The translations under genes and the position numbers were made by a program. A stretch of 64,000 bases of DNA from Pomphorhynchus laevis (lineage: Eukaryota; Acanthocephala; Palaeacanthocephala; Echinorhynchida; Pomphorhynchidae): the NCBI GenBank assembly GCA_012934845.2, contig WNNJ02003044.1:1-64000 (forward strand), read 5' to 3'. Position 1 is the stretch's first letter. Every line of letters starts with the position of its first letter. Positions 55,156 through 64,000 of this stretch are shown here, piece by piece. The notes under the pieces were generated by a model. That model was not told the origin of the DNA. It did not search any database and worked only from the letters and a program-made list of their open reading frames with translations.

Positions 55156-55476
55156 TTATTTGATAAAGAAAATATTTCTTGTGCATTTGCAACATCCAAT
55201 TTCTTTTGCTGATGACAAATCTTTGTATTTTAGCTCTAATGTTGCAATATGCAACTTGAACCTGCAAACGTTAGCGCCTGGTAATTTGAAATTCTTCGCC
55301 GTTTCATTAATAATTCTGATATATTTATTCAATGTCCTGAGTGTCGAGTGGTAATCCAGAACTATTACCGCAAATTTTTCCTCCTCGGTTGTTATTTTTG
55401 GGTAGCCATTACGTACTCGTTTAATTTCTTTCTGTATTTCCATGTCGATATCCCCTTGATTAAAAATTACATACAA
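55156..55476 (-). CDS. Candidate host exon(s), unrecognised
   Basis: A 106-codon minus ORF has a strongly coding-like start (MEIQKEIKRVRNGYPKITTE, EEKFAVIVLDYHSTLRTLNK, YIRIINETAKNFKLPGANV) and an acceptor-like agaacactag before it. The beta-helix-LP pattern is faintly reminiscent of the uS10-like fold of mitochondrial ribosomal proteins, but key residues are not convincing. After GANV the frame may leave the exon (cag|gttcaag). It lies just behind the LINE at 55560. Confidence 0.35.
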   Translation of the reverse strand: MYVIFNQGDIDMEIQKEIKRVRNGYPKITTEEEKFAVIVLDYHSTLRTLNKYIRIINETAKNFKLPGANVCRFKLHIATLELKYKDLSSAKEIGCCKCTRNIFFIK

Positions 55477-55559
55477 GTTGATAAATCTAGTGTTCTCTAT
55501 CCCTTGTGCTGCTACATTATTATTATTAATGTTTCAACAGCACATAAAAGCATGGCTTA

Positions 55560-56960
55560 ATTGGCTGGTTCACTGCAGAAAAAAGAAAATATAATAAAAG
55601 TATCACAAATACGGAAAAGCAGCTTTCCCCATGGCATCCTCCATCCGTAATTTCTTTTTGAATTCGTTGATATTGCTACTGCACACTGTTGACTCTCCAA
55701 GCCTATTCCACAGAGATACAACTCGCCGATCAAATTGGACAGCTCGTGATTTTCTTATCCTTTCACGTCGCAGGGTTAAACCATGGCCTCGGAGGATATT
55801 GGATGATCGCAAATGAAGACAATCTCGAAGTGGATGATCCAAATCATTCAGAATTTGCCAGACCATACTCATATCGATGTACCGGCGGGTCCACGTGACA
55901 GTCTCAAGTCTAAGTGCTTTTAATCGATCAGGGTACGACAAAAATTTCAGTTGCGGTGCTAGCTTGGTAGCTCTATGAAGTACCCTCTCTGAACTAATAT
56001 GTTCTTTTGAATTTTGGGGATACACACACGGCGCAGCATATAGAAGACGGCTCAACACATGAGCAAAGATTAGCGGACGTAGGGCAAATTGATTGAGTGA
56101 AATGAAAGTGCGTCGAAGTTGACCGATTATCCCCAACGCATTTGAACAAGCATGTTCAGTATGTGTGACGGTACTCAAATCACTGTTTATCCACACTCCC
56201 AAGTCCTTATATTTGTTCACTCGTTCTATATCACTGCTTTGAAATCTATAATTAACTAAAGATTGAGCATTTCCGCCACGAACACGTAAATGTTTGCATT
56301 TTGATATATTTACAATCAACCTATTGAGCAGAGCCCAATTTTCGACTTCATCGATATCCCGTTGCAGTTTAACTATATCATTGGGTGAACGAATTGCCCG
56401 CCAGATTTTCAAATCGTCTGCATATAAAAGCATCCGAGAATCAATAAATTCCGGGATATCGTTGATGTAGACACTAAATAACAATGGACCCAATACTGAA
56501 CCTTGAGGCACCCCTATATTACATGGCCGCGAATAAGAGTAAAAATTATCTACATGCACACAATAACTACGATTGCTTAAAAACGATTCAATCCATCTAA
56601 CAAGCAAAAATGGAATGCCACTTTTCTCTAGTTTATTTAGGAGGAGTCTATGGTCTACTCTGTCAAATGCCTTAGAGAAATCGAAGAATATGATGTCAGT
56701 AGCAATTGATACTGCTTTATTAGCTGACCAATCAAGATGGGCAGCGAGTAGATTAGTAACTGTCGAATAACCCTTACGGAAACCATGTTGCTCAGAAGCT
56801 ATTACATTATTCTCACTATAAAACTTGACCATATAACCATGTATAATTCGCTCTAACATTCTACAACATAAGCAAGTAATACTTACTGGTCTATAATTGT
56901 CTACTGAAGATCTACATATTTGAAATGCCCGGCGTATTTTATTTCTAATTAATGATCTCT
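55560..56960 (-). mobile_element. 5'-truncated CR1/jockey-group LINE with intact RT C-terminal half
   Basis: The minus ORF (55603-56859 from its first ATG, open in frame upstream to about 56980) runs from SSVDNYRPVSITCLCCRML through IFFDFSKAFDRVDHRLLLNK, NIGVPQGSVLGPLLFSVYIN, the catalytic MLLYADDLKIW, VNKYKDLGVWI and the tail EDAMGKAAFPYL. No break is visible in more than 430 codons. The endonuclease and the first RT part are missing. The 3' untranslated region ends in taa repeats and matches the copy at 16515-17052, which diverges by only a few percent, so the family was active recently. Confidence 0.9.
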
Positions 56961-56989
56961 TGTGCTTGATAGGTGGCCGCTATTCGCAT

Positions 56990-57240
56990 GAAGATATAGA
57001 GGTTTACACCCTGATTTCCTGTACATGCTTGTGATAGTTAGTGAATTCATCTTTGTATCGATAAACTGTATTGGAGGCCAACTTTCGCTTAAATTTCAAG
57101 TTTCCAAAATCATTTATATATGATAAATAAATTTCTAGATATTGTTTACTTTCGTTCTACATAAGAAAGATGTCATCTATATTTCTGAGCCAACAATATG
57201 CTTATATTGAAAATTACTCGTACGTTTTTCATACTAATTA
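56990..57240 (-). mobile_element. Penelope-like palm scrap
   Basis: The minus strand reads WLRNIDDIFLM (where PLEs have RYIDDIFLIW), then KQYLEIYLSYINDFGNLKFK and YHKHVQEI. It is a small piece of a PLE palm, truncated by the LINE on one side and by the Gypsy fragment on the other. Confidence 0.5.
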
Positions 57241-57975
57241 CTACAACATGAAGGAGACTGAATGCTGATCAGTTACTACTTTGAATTGTCTGGCTATGAC
57301 TCCGTTTTCGTAGATTTCTACGATAGCGTGAGATTCTTTTTCGATTGCTGAGTATTTCTGTTCGTAGTGCGTAAGCGTGCGCGAAAAGAAAGCCACGGGT
57401 TTGCCTTGTTGGTTAAGAGACGCAACAATAAGTTTGTACGAAACATCGGTTTCAACGATCAGCGGAATGTTTTTATAAATATAACTCAGGTAGGAATTAA
57501 TAACGTCTTCAAGCAATCGAATTCTCGTACGCAATTGTTGCTAATTGGAAACTGTAACACATTGCCTAGCTGCTTAATCTTCTCTGAATAGTTTGGAATC
57601 CAACAGGAATAGTAGGGAAACAATCTCAAAGCTATCATTAATTATTTCTGATCTGACGGTATGGGTAAGTTTTTTTAGAGGCACCAACCTCTCAAGATCT
57701 GGTTTGATCACGCCTCTAGCAATGTTGTATCACAGTGGATTATTTCTTCTTGAGCGAAAACATTTAAGTCAATCCGTTTTCCTCAGCAACTCTAAAGAAT
57801 CGTTTTAAATTTATATCATGGAGCGTTCTCGTATTTCCACAAATTATAACGTTATTCATGTATATAAAAGTATCCATAAAATTGTATTTATCGACAAGTG
57901 TGTCCATTAGGCGCTGAAAACATTCGATTGCGTTAGTGAGACTGAATGGGATAGGGTTAATCCCATTCAACCCTA
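57241..57975 (-). mobile_element. Ty3/Gypsy fossil (RT and RNase H part)
   Basis: Minus-strand pieces carry an RT segment (SLTNAIECFQRLMDTL, IYMNNVIICG) and an RNase H segment (GKPVAFFSRTLTHYEQKYSA, FKVVTDQHSVSFML) of Ty3/Gypsy type. No LTRs, gag, protease or integrase are seen next to it. It is broken, with several breaks, and truncated at both ends. Confidence 0.85.
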
Positions 57976-58067
57976 TCCCATTAGGGTTGAATCACCTCCC
58001 TCTCGACGTCCGCAGGGCTCCCTCCAATAAAGGAGAAAGCGCGGCGGACGTCGAGAGGGAGTTGATT
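57942..58067. repeat. Complex junction with two nested inverted duplications
   Basis: aatgggatagggtt (57945-57958) is repeated inverted at 57969-57982, and 57990-58013 is an inverted copy of 58044-58067 (gcggacgtcgagagggag..., one mismatch). The first belongs to the Gypsy fragment, the second to the LINE on the right. The join thus carries short inverted copies of both partners. Confidence 0.85.
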
Positions 58068-60050
58068 CTAGGCGGGTGGGGCGGCGACGAGGAAGGATCG
58101 GATACCGTAGTTGTTAGAGTAATTGGGAACGTAGAGTAAGAGGAAATGACGGGATGCACGTAATTGGGAACGTAGAGTAATGGGGAGCCGACAGCGATGG
58201 GACAAAAAGTTACGAGAAGGCGGAGTTCGATACTGATGTGGATGGTAGGCCAGGAGAGTTGGGCGAAATGTATGGATGTGTGGTCGAAGCGATGGAGATG
58301 TATGAGCACTCGAACGGCGGAGTTGATGATGCGTCGTATGGGTATGATGGATTTTGGAGAATTGGCGAAAGGGCTGAGGCAGTAATCGATTTTAGGGAAG
58401 AGAAGTGATGAAAGAAGAAACATACAAGAACGGAAGTCGATAAGAAGGCGGATACGGCGGATTTCACGGAAAATTAAGTTAGACGAGCTAACCTTGTCAC
58501 GGACAAAGGTTTAAGGGAAAGGTGATCATCGAAATCGAAGCTTAATAAAGTGAGATTATGGACTATGGGGATGATTGATGAGCCAAACGATACGGGGGAG
58601 AGTATATGCTAGGTTTACGGTGAAGATCCACATTATTTTGGATTTGTCGGGGTTTAGAACAAGATTAAGATGAGATATACGTTTGTAGATAGAAGAAAGC
58701 CAGTTGGAGGCGGAAATGCCGATATCGTGTATGCGATGGGCGGGTGCATGAACATAGATGAGTGTGTCATCTTCGTATTGTATGATGTTAAAGGAATAAG
58801 GTTTAGTAAACGAAGAGAGATCGCCAAGCAGAAGAGAAAAACAGGGTACCTAAGACTGAAACTTGTGGGACCCCACAGAAAAAAGGGATGGGAGTAGAGG
58901 ATGATGAATTAGAAGAAACGGGAAAAGAACTTTCAGATAGATATGATGCAAACCATGCTACAGAGGAGGAAGAAAAACCGTGATCATAACGAAGGCGAGA
59001 AAGAAGGATGGAGTGGTCGAATATGTTGAAGGTGGAGGAGAGGTCAGGTTGATGGAGATATAGAGTTTTGTCACGAGAAATAAGTAGGTCGAAGTAAATT
59101 TTCATTAAGACGATTTGGGTTGAGTGATTAGAGAGAAAAGCGGGTTTGAAAGGAAGATACTGATTGGATAAAGAGAGATAAACATTGATCTGTATTAAAA
59201 TGAGGCGTTATAATAGCTTAGAAGGAGTAGGGAGTAGTGAAATGGGGCGATAGCTAGAAGGAAGGGAAAGGTCGAGCGATTGTTTCTTAAGGAGGAAACG
59301 AACGATGACAGATTTCCAGTGTAAAGAGAAGATACGACTGGGGATGGACGAGTTATATTGATGAGCATATGGATTTAAGTATGGGAGTAGGCAGGGGATC
59401 TGCATGTGAGGTTTTGTTGGGCAAGGACATGAGGACAGATGAGACTTCGGGAGGTGAGACAGGAATAAGATGACAGTGTTCCGGGAAGATAAAGCGGGGC
59501 GTGGAAGAGTGGTATGGGATGAAGACGGGGTGTAAGAGAGCAACGTTAATACTTTGGTCTGGAAAAGTGACGAATAATAATGGGGATTTATGTTGCAAGG
59601 CGAAGAGGAGCGAGCAAAGATTAAGTGTAAAGCATGCCAAAGAGACTGAGTTGTATGAAGTGATGATTTTATGCTGCAAGAAAGAGTTGAATTTGAAATG
59701 TAATAGGTTGAGATTAGCCCGGCAAAGAGCAAGATAGGAATCACTGAGAGAAGAAGTGAGCGAGCGGATATCACGGCTGAGATAGCGGTTATAGACTCGA
59801 AAAGCATGACGGATTTGACGCTTTGATAGTAGGCATTGGATGTCAAACCTTGGGGCACGGTGCATGCGACGGTGAGGATGAGTCTTGAAGGGCAAGAGTA
59901 GATCGAGAGTGGATGAGAGTTCAGAGTCGAAAGGAAATGTGAGATTGTGAGGAGAGGATGGTAATATTGTGGGAGAGGATAGATATGATTTGAGTGGAGC
60001 AGAGCGAAGAAGAGGGAGATCAAGATTTATCCAAGGGAGATGTAGGATGA
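58010..60050 (-). mobile_element. Decayed L2/CR1-like LINE
   Basis: The minus strand shows a linker between endonuclease and RT (59353-59895), the RT start (KSVIVRFLLKKQSLDLSLPS then YRPISLLPTPSKLL, about 59215-59300), the palm (DLSSTFNIFDHSILLSRLRY, FFCGVPQVSVLG, 58820-59040) and the C-terminal region (FPKIDYCLSPFANSPKSIIP, 58300-58400). The catalytic DD box lies in a decayed part. At least five breaks are present. The family is shared with 4980-5437. Confidence 0.8.
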
Positions 60051-60369
60051 TAGGTGTGTACAGCAGAATGTGGTTGGCAGTGGGATCAAGATGATCGGAT
60101 AGATCAGGATCGCAGATGGACAGATTTGTTTTAGTATATGGCTGAAGTCTTGTAAAGATGATTGTTCTGGTAAGCTCAATGCTTTTGAGAAATGTCGATT
60201 GATAAGGACATTTTATAAGCCTGGTCCAGTTTAATGCAAGATTTTTCTAGAAGTCGTTGTCGGATAAGATTTAAGCGAATCTCCAAGATGAAAACATTTA
60301 ACAAAGCTGTGTCTCGATGCTGTTCTGCAGTCGCTTCAGTGGAATTGCAATCAGTGGAAAGATGTCTTA
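60051..60369. other. Spacer between two LINEs, no feature recognised
   Basis: This is ordinary mixed-composition DNA. It is probably a leftover of the LINE at 58010-60050 upstream of its linker. Confidence 0.35.
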
Positions 60370-61400
60370 ATTATGAGTAATATTGTTAAATATTATTGAT
60401 GTACTCTGGTTCGTACACTTTAGGGGGTGCTATCATTAAGAATGTTGATCAAGTCAAGGATATCGATATCATATTATCTAATAATCTGTCATCGGGTCCT
60501 CATGTAAGATATATTGTAAGCAAATGTCAACGCATCCTAGGGCTACTACGAAGAACGCTAGGTTCAATAGATGTTGACTCATTTAGGGTGCTGTTCCCCT
60601 CGATTGTCCTTTCTCATATGCTATATGCTTCATCAGCAGTCTTTCCGCAATCTAAGGGTGATTTGTGTTTACTAGAGGGCATTCTCCGTAAAGCTAGCCA
60701 TATGGTTTCTTGTATTCGAGATATTCCCTATCCTCAGAGACTAGACGTTCTAGACATATGCGATGTTGAGACGTCCTTAAATAAAGCAGATTTGATGTTG
60801 GTGTGGAGGACACTGCACTCTTCTAAGCACGTTTTAAACCCTCTATTTACACTTTCTGCTAATGAAAATCTACGAGGACACAAGATTAAACTGATACACA
60901 AACTGGGACCGAAGCGGAACCGAGGTGGCATAAGACATCGAATTGCCCAACATTGGAATAAATTACCATCTACTGTTGTTGAGGCCACACATGTATCAGA
61001 ATTGAAAAATTATCTTCGTGCTTAATTCCGCCTTGAATCCTGACTTGTTTCAGCTATTTTGTTGTCTATTTTTTATTTCTCTTTCTTTTTTACTGTGATG
61101 CCCGTTTTGAGCTTTGCTCTTTTAGCGGTCAATGAATAACATATCTACTCATGGTTACCATGACAACTTTTGTATGATTAGGTTGCATTGTCATTCGAGA
61201 AGTTATGACACTGTTGCTGTGGTTTCTGTGGACTTCCATGCCGTGACCTTCTCTATATGTTTTCATGTTCTATTCTTTACACATGGAGTTTGCGCAAGGT
61301 AGATTCGATATCGTCAATTCGTAACGTTCCCATAACTTTTGCGCACTTTTCATCTTCATGTTGTACTTATGACGACTAGCTCGATAAGTACAATAATAAA
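60370..61400 (+). mobile_element. 5'-truncated LINE, RT thumb and C-terminal tail
   Basis: The plus ORF 60396-61025 reads VDQVKDIDIILSNNLSSGPH (KDLGV-like block), LRRTLGSIDVDSFRVLFPSI, YASSAVFPQSKGDLCLLEGI, VWRTLHSSKHVLNPLF, LRGHKIKLIH and HWNKLPSTVVEATHVSELKN before the stop. This is the region after the catalytic box of CR1/jockey-group LINEs. It belongs to a different family from 55560-56960. The 3' untranslated region continues to about 61400. Confidence 0.8.
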
Positions 61401-61474
61401 CTGACATCGTTGTATAAAAAAGAATTTTTTCCATCTCCATTGCCTACAAGCAGAAGTGAGGAAAATAAAATTTC

Positions 61475-61705
61475 TCATGTTAATTGCAATAATATCCACA
61501 ATCGTGCTGATTTCAAATAGATCTTGTTTATTGGCATATCGTACAAATCTTTGACTTTAGCGATACATTGGTCGTAGGTTGTAAATTCCTTGACGACTTT
61601 GTAAACTGCAGGAATTAACATGCTGAAAATAATTGGTCGTTTCTGTTCGTTTTCGGCTTTAATATTATTATTATTATTATTATTATCAAGTTCAGACTTA
61701 GCCAT
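61475..61705 (-). mobile_element. Possible LTR-element gag-like fossil
   Basis: A short minus ORF has an Asn-rich stretch from a microsatellite and then VVKEFTTYDQCIAKVKDLYD and NKIYLKSARL, which resemble the capsid-side region of Ty3/Gypsy-type gag proteins. It is truncated, and no LTR or pol part is attached. The call is tentative. Confidence 0.35.
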
Positions 61706-61741
61706 AAGGCTTTAAGCCGATCACACAATACAGAAAAAAGA

Positions 61742-64000
61742 TCAACCAAATGGGTAGGTTAGAAAAGGTGACAAATCAGCCTGGACGTATATCCAACGTC
61801 GAACCCTGTTTTTGAAAGCGAGGAAATTGGTGATGGCAGCGATAGGTTCAGGCAAACTATTCCAAACATCTACTGCCCGTTCAGACAGTCTGTAAAATTT
61901 TCGCAGCTTACCCGGTAATTTTTTAAAAAGCATCTTACAATGGCCTCGCAATCTCGAATTATCTCGAAATCTAACTACACCCAAAGGAAAGCCATCAGCT
62001 GAATGTACAATTTTCCAAAGTGTAATCAGATCAAGAAAAAGATACCGATACCTCACTGATAAAACGTTCAAACATCTTAATCTTGAAATAAAGCTTCCTT
62101 GACAACACATCCGAGAAGCTCGTCTCATTACACTTTCCAAGTTATTCAACTCACTCCTGGTCGTTGGAAAGGTTGCCTGTACACAATACTCAAGATGTGG
62201 TCTTACTAGGGCACAATAAAGTTTGGCGAAGATTTGCGGCGATAATTTTGCAAAAGTCATTTTTATGCAGTATAAGGCACGTATCGCTTTTAACCGCGCG
62301 TGATCACTATTTGCTCTTGTCTTTAGCGATTCGTGAATTATCACTCCCAGGTCGGGATGTTCTGAGACTCGCTTGATTGAGTGTCCATTTATTTTGTAAT
62401 CGAAATGAGTTTTATCTCTACCCAATCTGATCCATACACATTTTGTCGCGTTGAGTATCAAGCCAGTGCTATTACACCAAGTCCCGATACGGTTAAGGTC
62501 ACATTGTAAAAATTCACAATCCGCCTCGTTTTGGGTTGTTGCCCATATTTTAACATCGTCAGCAAATGCCAGGTGAGGACACTTTAACCTTAGGAGTAGG
62601 TCATTCAAAAAGATGATAAAGAGAAGTGGACCTAGGACCGTGCCCTGAGGAACACCCGAATGAACACGTCGAGCTGTTGACAAAACTTCATCTAATCGCA
62701 CAACGAATGATCGATCCTCGAGAAATGTCTTAATCCAGTTGCAAATTGTCGTAGGTACACCGTAATGACGTAGTAGTGAATCTAAACCAGCATGTGGAAC
62801 TCTATCAAAGGCCTTAGAGAAATCAAGAAATATTATATCAACTGTAAGACCCGAACTAAGAGCAGCTACCCAATGTTCGCGAGCATTCAACAGATTAGTT
62901 AGGCACGAGCGACCAGGTCGGAAGCCGTGCTGAGAATCATCAAGAATTTGATATAAATTTAGATGTTCACGTATTCTCTTCGCAATGAGTCTCTCCATAA
63001 TTTTAGAAATAACACTGGTAAGACTAATTGGTCTAAAATCTGAACAAGTTAGTGCCAACTGTTTCTTTGGAATAGGTACAACAATTGCCCTTTTCCAATC
63101 ATCAGGAATCCACGAATACTGTAAGCTTCGATGAAATAGAGACGTAAGGCTTGGAGCAATAATGTGCGACAGAGTACGCAAAAGAAAAGGGGATACACCA
63201 TCTGGTCCTGCAGAGCCAAAACTATTTAATTTATGGAGTTCAGACTGAACTTCAATGACATTAATAGGAGATATTGGTAAGTTAGATTGTAAGTTGGGCG
63301 GGTACTGTATCTGGTCAATATTCGATTGCGAGGATGGAGATACTACAAAACTGCTTGCAAGAGCTTCCACAATAGCCTCCTTGTCAACTACATCACCACT
63401 TTCTAAACGTACACAATTAATCGTAGAAGGTAGGATTCGACGATGTCTAACGTATGCCCAAAAACGTTTAGGTGACCTGTTAATGTCAGAAGCAATACCC
63501 TCTTCAAATGTTTTTCTTTTTGAGCGTTTTAGTTGGTTGCATAGATTGCGAAGAGTTTTGTACTCACGGTGCGTAACAGTGTTACGTTGAGAGATTCGCC
63601 ATAATCGATTTCTTTCCTTTATCGTAGTCTCCAACTCATTGTCGAACCACAATGGCGTTGTCGTCTTGTAAGCCCTATTTCTTATTGGTGCAAACGTATC
63701 CGAAATGGTTATGAGGTTACTGGTCACTAACGATAAATGATCATCAATTGGAAGATCAGCAGATCCGAAGTTCAGCTGATGACTATAGAGTTGGAGATCT
63801 TCCACATTTACTCGATTCCAATTACGCTTTCCGATGCCACTGCACTTAGATCGTCGTTGTAAAGTGTGAGCAATCTGTACTGAAATCACACAATGGTCAC
63901 TGGTTCCTAAAGGAGACTCGAAATCAACTCTGATTACATCTTCAATGCGCTTGGTAAACCCAAGATCTAATATTGTCTCTGGTTGAGACGATATACATGT
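61742..64000 (-). CDS. CR1/jockey-group LINE ORF2, intact to the window edge (5' partial)
   Basis: The minus frame is open from the window edge to the stop at 61742 (more than 750 codons). It begins in the APE endonuclease C-terminus (ESPLGTSDHCVISVQ, 63850-63920, with the catalytic SDH). It then has a long linker and the RT: SCSDFRPISLTSVISKIMER, IIFLDFSKAFDRVPHAGL, RVHSGVPQGTVLGPLLFI, the catalytic HLAFADDVKIWA and SEHPDLGVIIHE. The C-terminal region has RSELNNLESVMRRASRM and AVDVWNSLPEPIAAITN. It would nick DNA and reverse transcribe its own RNA. No break is visible, which points to recent insertion. The true start lies outside the window. Confidence 0.92.
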   Translation of the reverse strand, partial: TCISSQPETILDLGFTKRIEDVIRVDFESPLGTSDHCVISVQIAHTLQRRSKCSGIGKRNWNRVNVEDLQLYSHQLNFGSADLPIDDHLSLVTSNLITISDTFAPIRNRAYKTTTPLWFDNELETTIKERNRLWRISQRNTVTHREYKTLRNLCNQLKRSKRKTFEEGIASDINRSPKRFWAYVRHRRILPSTINCVRLESGDVVDKEAIVEALASSFVVSPSSQSNIDQIQYPPNLQSNLPISPINVIEVQSELHKLNSFGSAGPDGVSPFLLRTLSHIIAPSLTSLFHRSLQYSWIPDDWKRAIVVPIPKKQLALTCSDFRPISLTSVISKIMERLIAKRIREHLNLYQILDDSQHGFRPGRSCLTNLLNAREHWVAALSSGLTVDIIFLDFSKAFDRVPHAGLDSLLRHYGVPTTICNWIKTFLEDRSFVVRLDEVLSTARRVHSGVPQGTVLGPLLFIIFLNDLLLRLKCPHLAFADDVKIWATTQNEADCEFLQCDLNRIGTWCNSTGLILNATKCVWIRLGRDKTHFDYKINGHSIKRVSEHPDLGVIIHESLKTRANSDHARLKAIRALYCIKMTFAKLSPQIFAKLYCALVRPHLEYCVQATFPTTRSELNNLESVMRRASRMCCQGSFISRLRCLNVLSVRYRYLFLDLITLWKIVHSADGFPLGVVRFRDNSRLRGHCKMLFKKLPGKLRKFYRLSERAVDVWNSLPEPIAAITNFLAFKNRVRRWIYVQADLSPFLTYPFG

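Noticed and set aside
55156-55476. Assignment to a mitochondrial ribosomal protein of the uS10 fold
   Set aside because: Only a loose pattern of strand, helix and LP fits; diagnostic residues of the second half are missing.
1-64000. CRISPR arrays, bacterial operons or prophage
   Set aside because: The window shows spliced exons, LINEs and PLEs. No regularly spaced short repeats with unique spacers and no ribosome binding sites or operons are seen.

Overview
The window looks like invertebrate animal DNA. It is very AT-rich between genes, has spliced host exons with a tiny intron (53 bp), and is crowded with retroelements typical of metazoans. I cannot name the species. Only a few host genes are visible: an intact, intronless COQ2 gene (20906-21997, minus); a REXO1-like exonuclease exon with a stop where the catalytic Glu of the DCEM motif belongs (34994-35187, plus); the C-terminal half of a protein disulfide isomerase a' domain (45906-46159, plus); a two-exon piece of an unrecognised gene (10717-11032, plus); and several weaker exon candidates.

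The rest is mostly repeats, from left to right. 1-10 kb: hammerhead-ribozyme motifs of Penelope-like elements (PLEs), an RNase H-like fossil, then decayed LINEs on the minus strand (RTE-like, L2/CR1-like and R2-like pieces). 11.7-14.2 kb: a decayed R2-like LINE. 14.2-16 kb: foldback and palindromic AT-rich DNA. 16.35-19.84 kb: a minisatellite of about 68 bp with a truncated LINE inserted inside it. 20.9-22.0 kb: COQ2. 22.1-28.9 kb: PLE pieces, a retroposed 77-bp hairpin with a 20-bp target duplication, and a 220-bp inverted repeat carrying hammerhead-like cores on both arms. 29-36 kb: sparse AT-rich DNA with LINE, PLE and host remnants. 36.7-45.1 kb: PLE copies, partly tandem, plus a dispersed repeat that can fold into a three-way junction. 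45.9-52.7 kb: a PDI fragment followed by three R2-like elements. One of these is an apparently intact 1006-residue ORF with a CXC-like N-terminus, a reverse transcriptase, a CCHC motif and a restriction-like endonuclease. 52.7-64 kb: more PLE, CR1/jockey-group LINE and Ty3/Gypsy remnants, ending in a long intact LINE reverse transcriptase ORF that runs off the window.

The genes do not form a pathway. The window reads as host genes whose introns and flanks are packed with retroelements. The best leads are the intact R2-like element, the near-textbook hammerhead ribozyme at 521-569, the structured repeat with a compensatory base change, and a recurring signature of short inverted duplications of target DNA at retroelement junctions. 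All calls are from reading the sequence by eye; no database or folding program was run.
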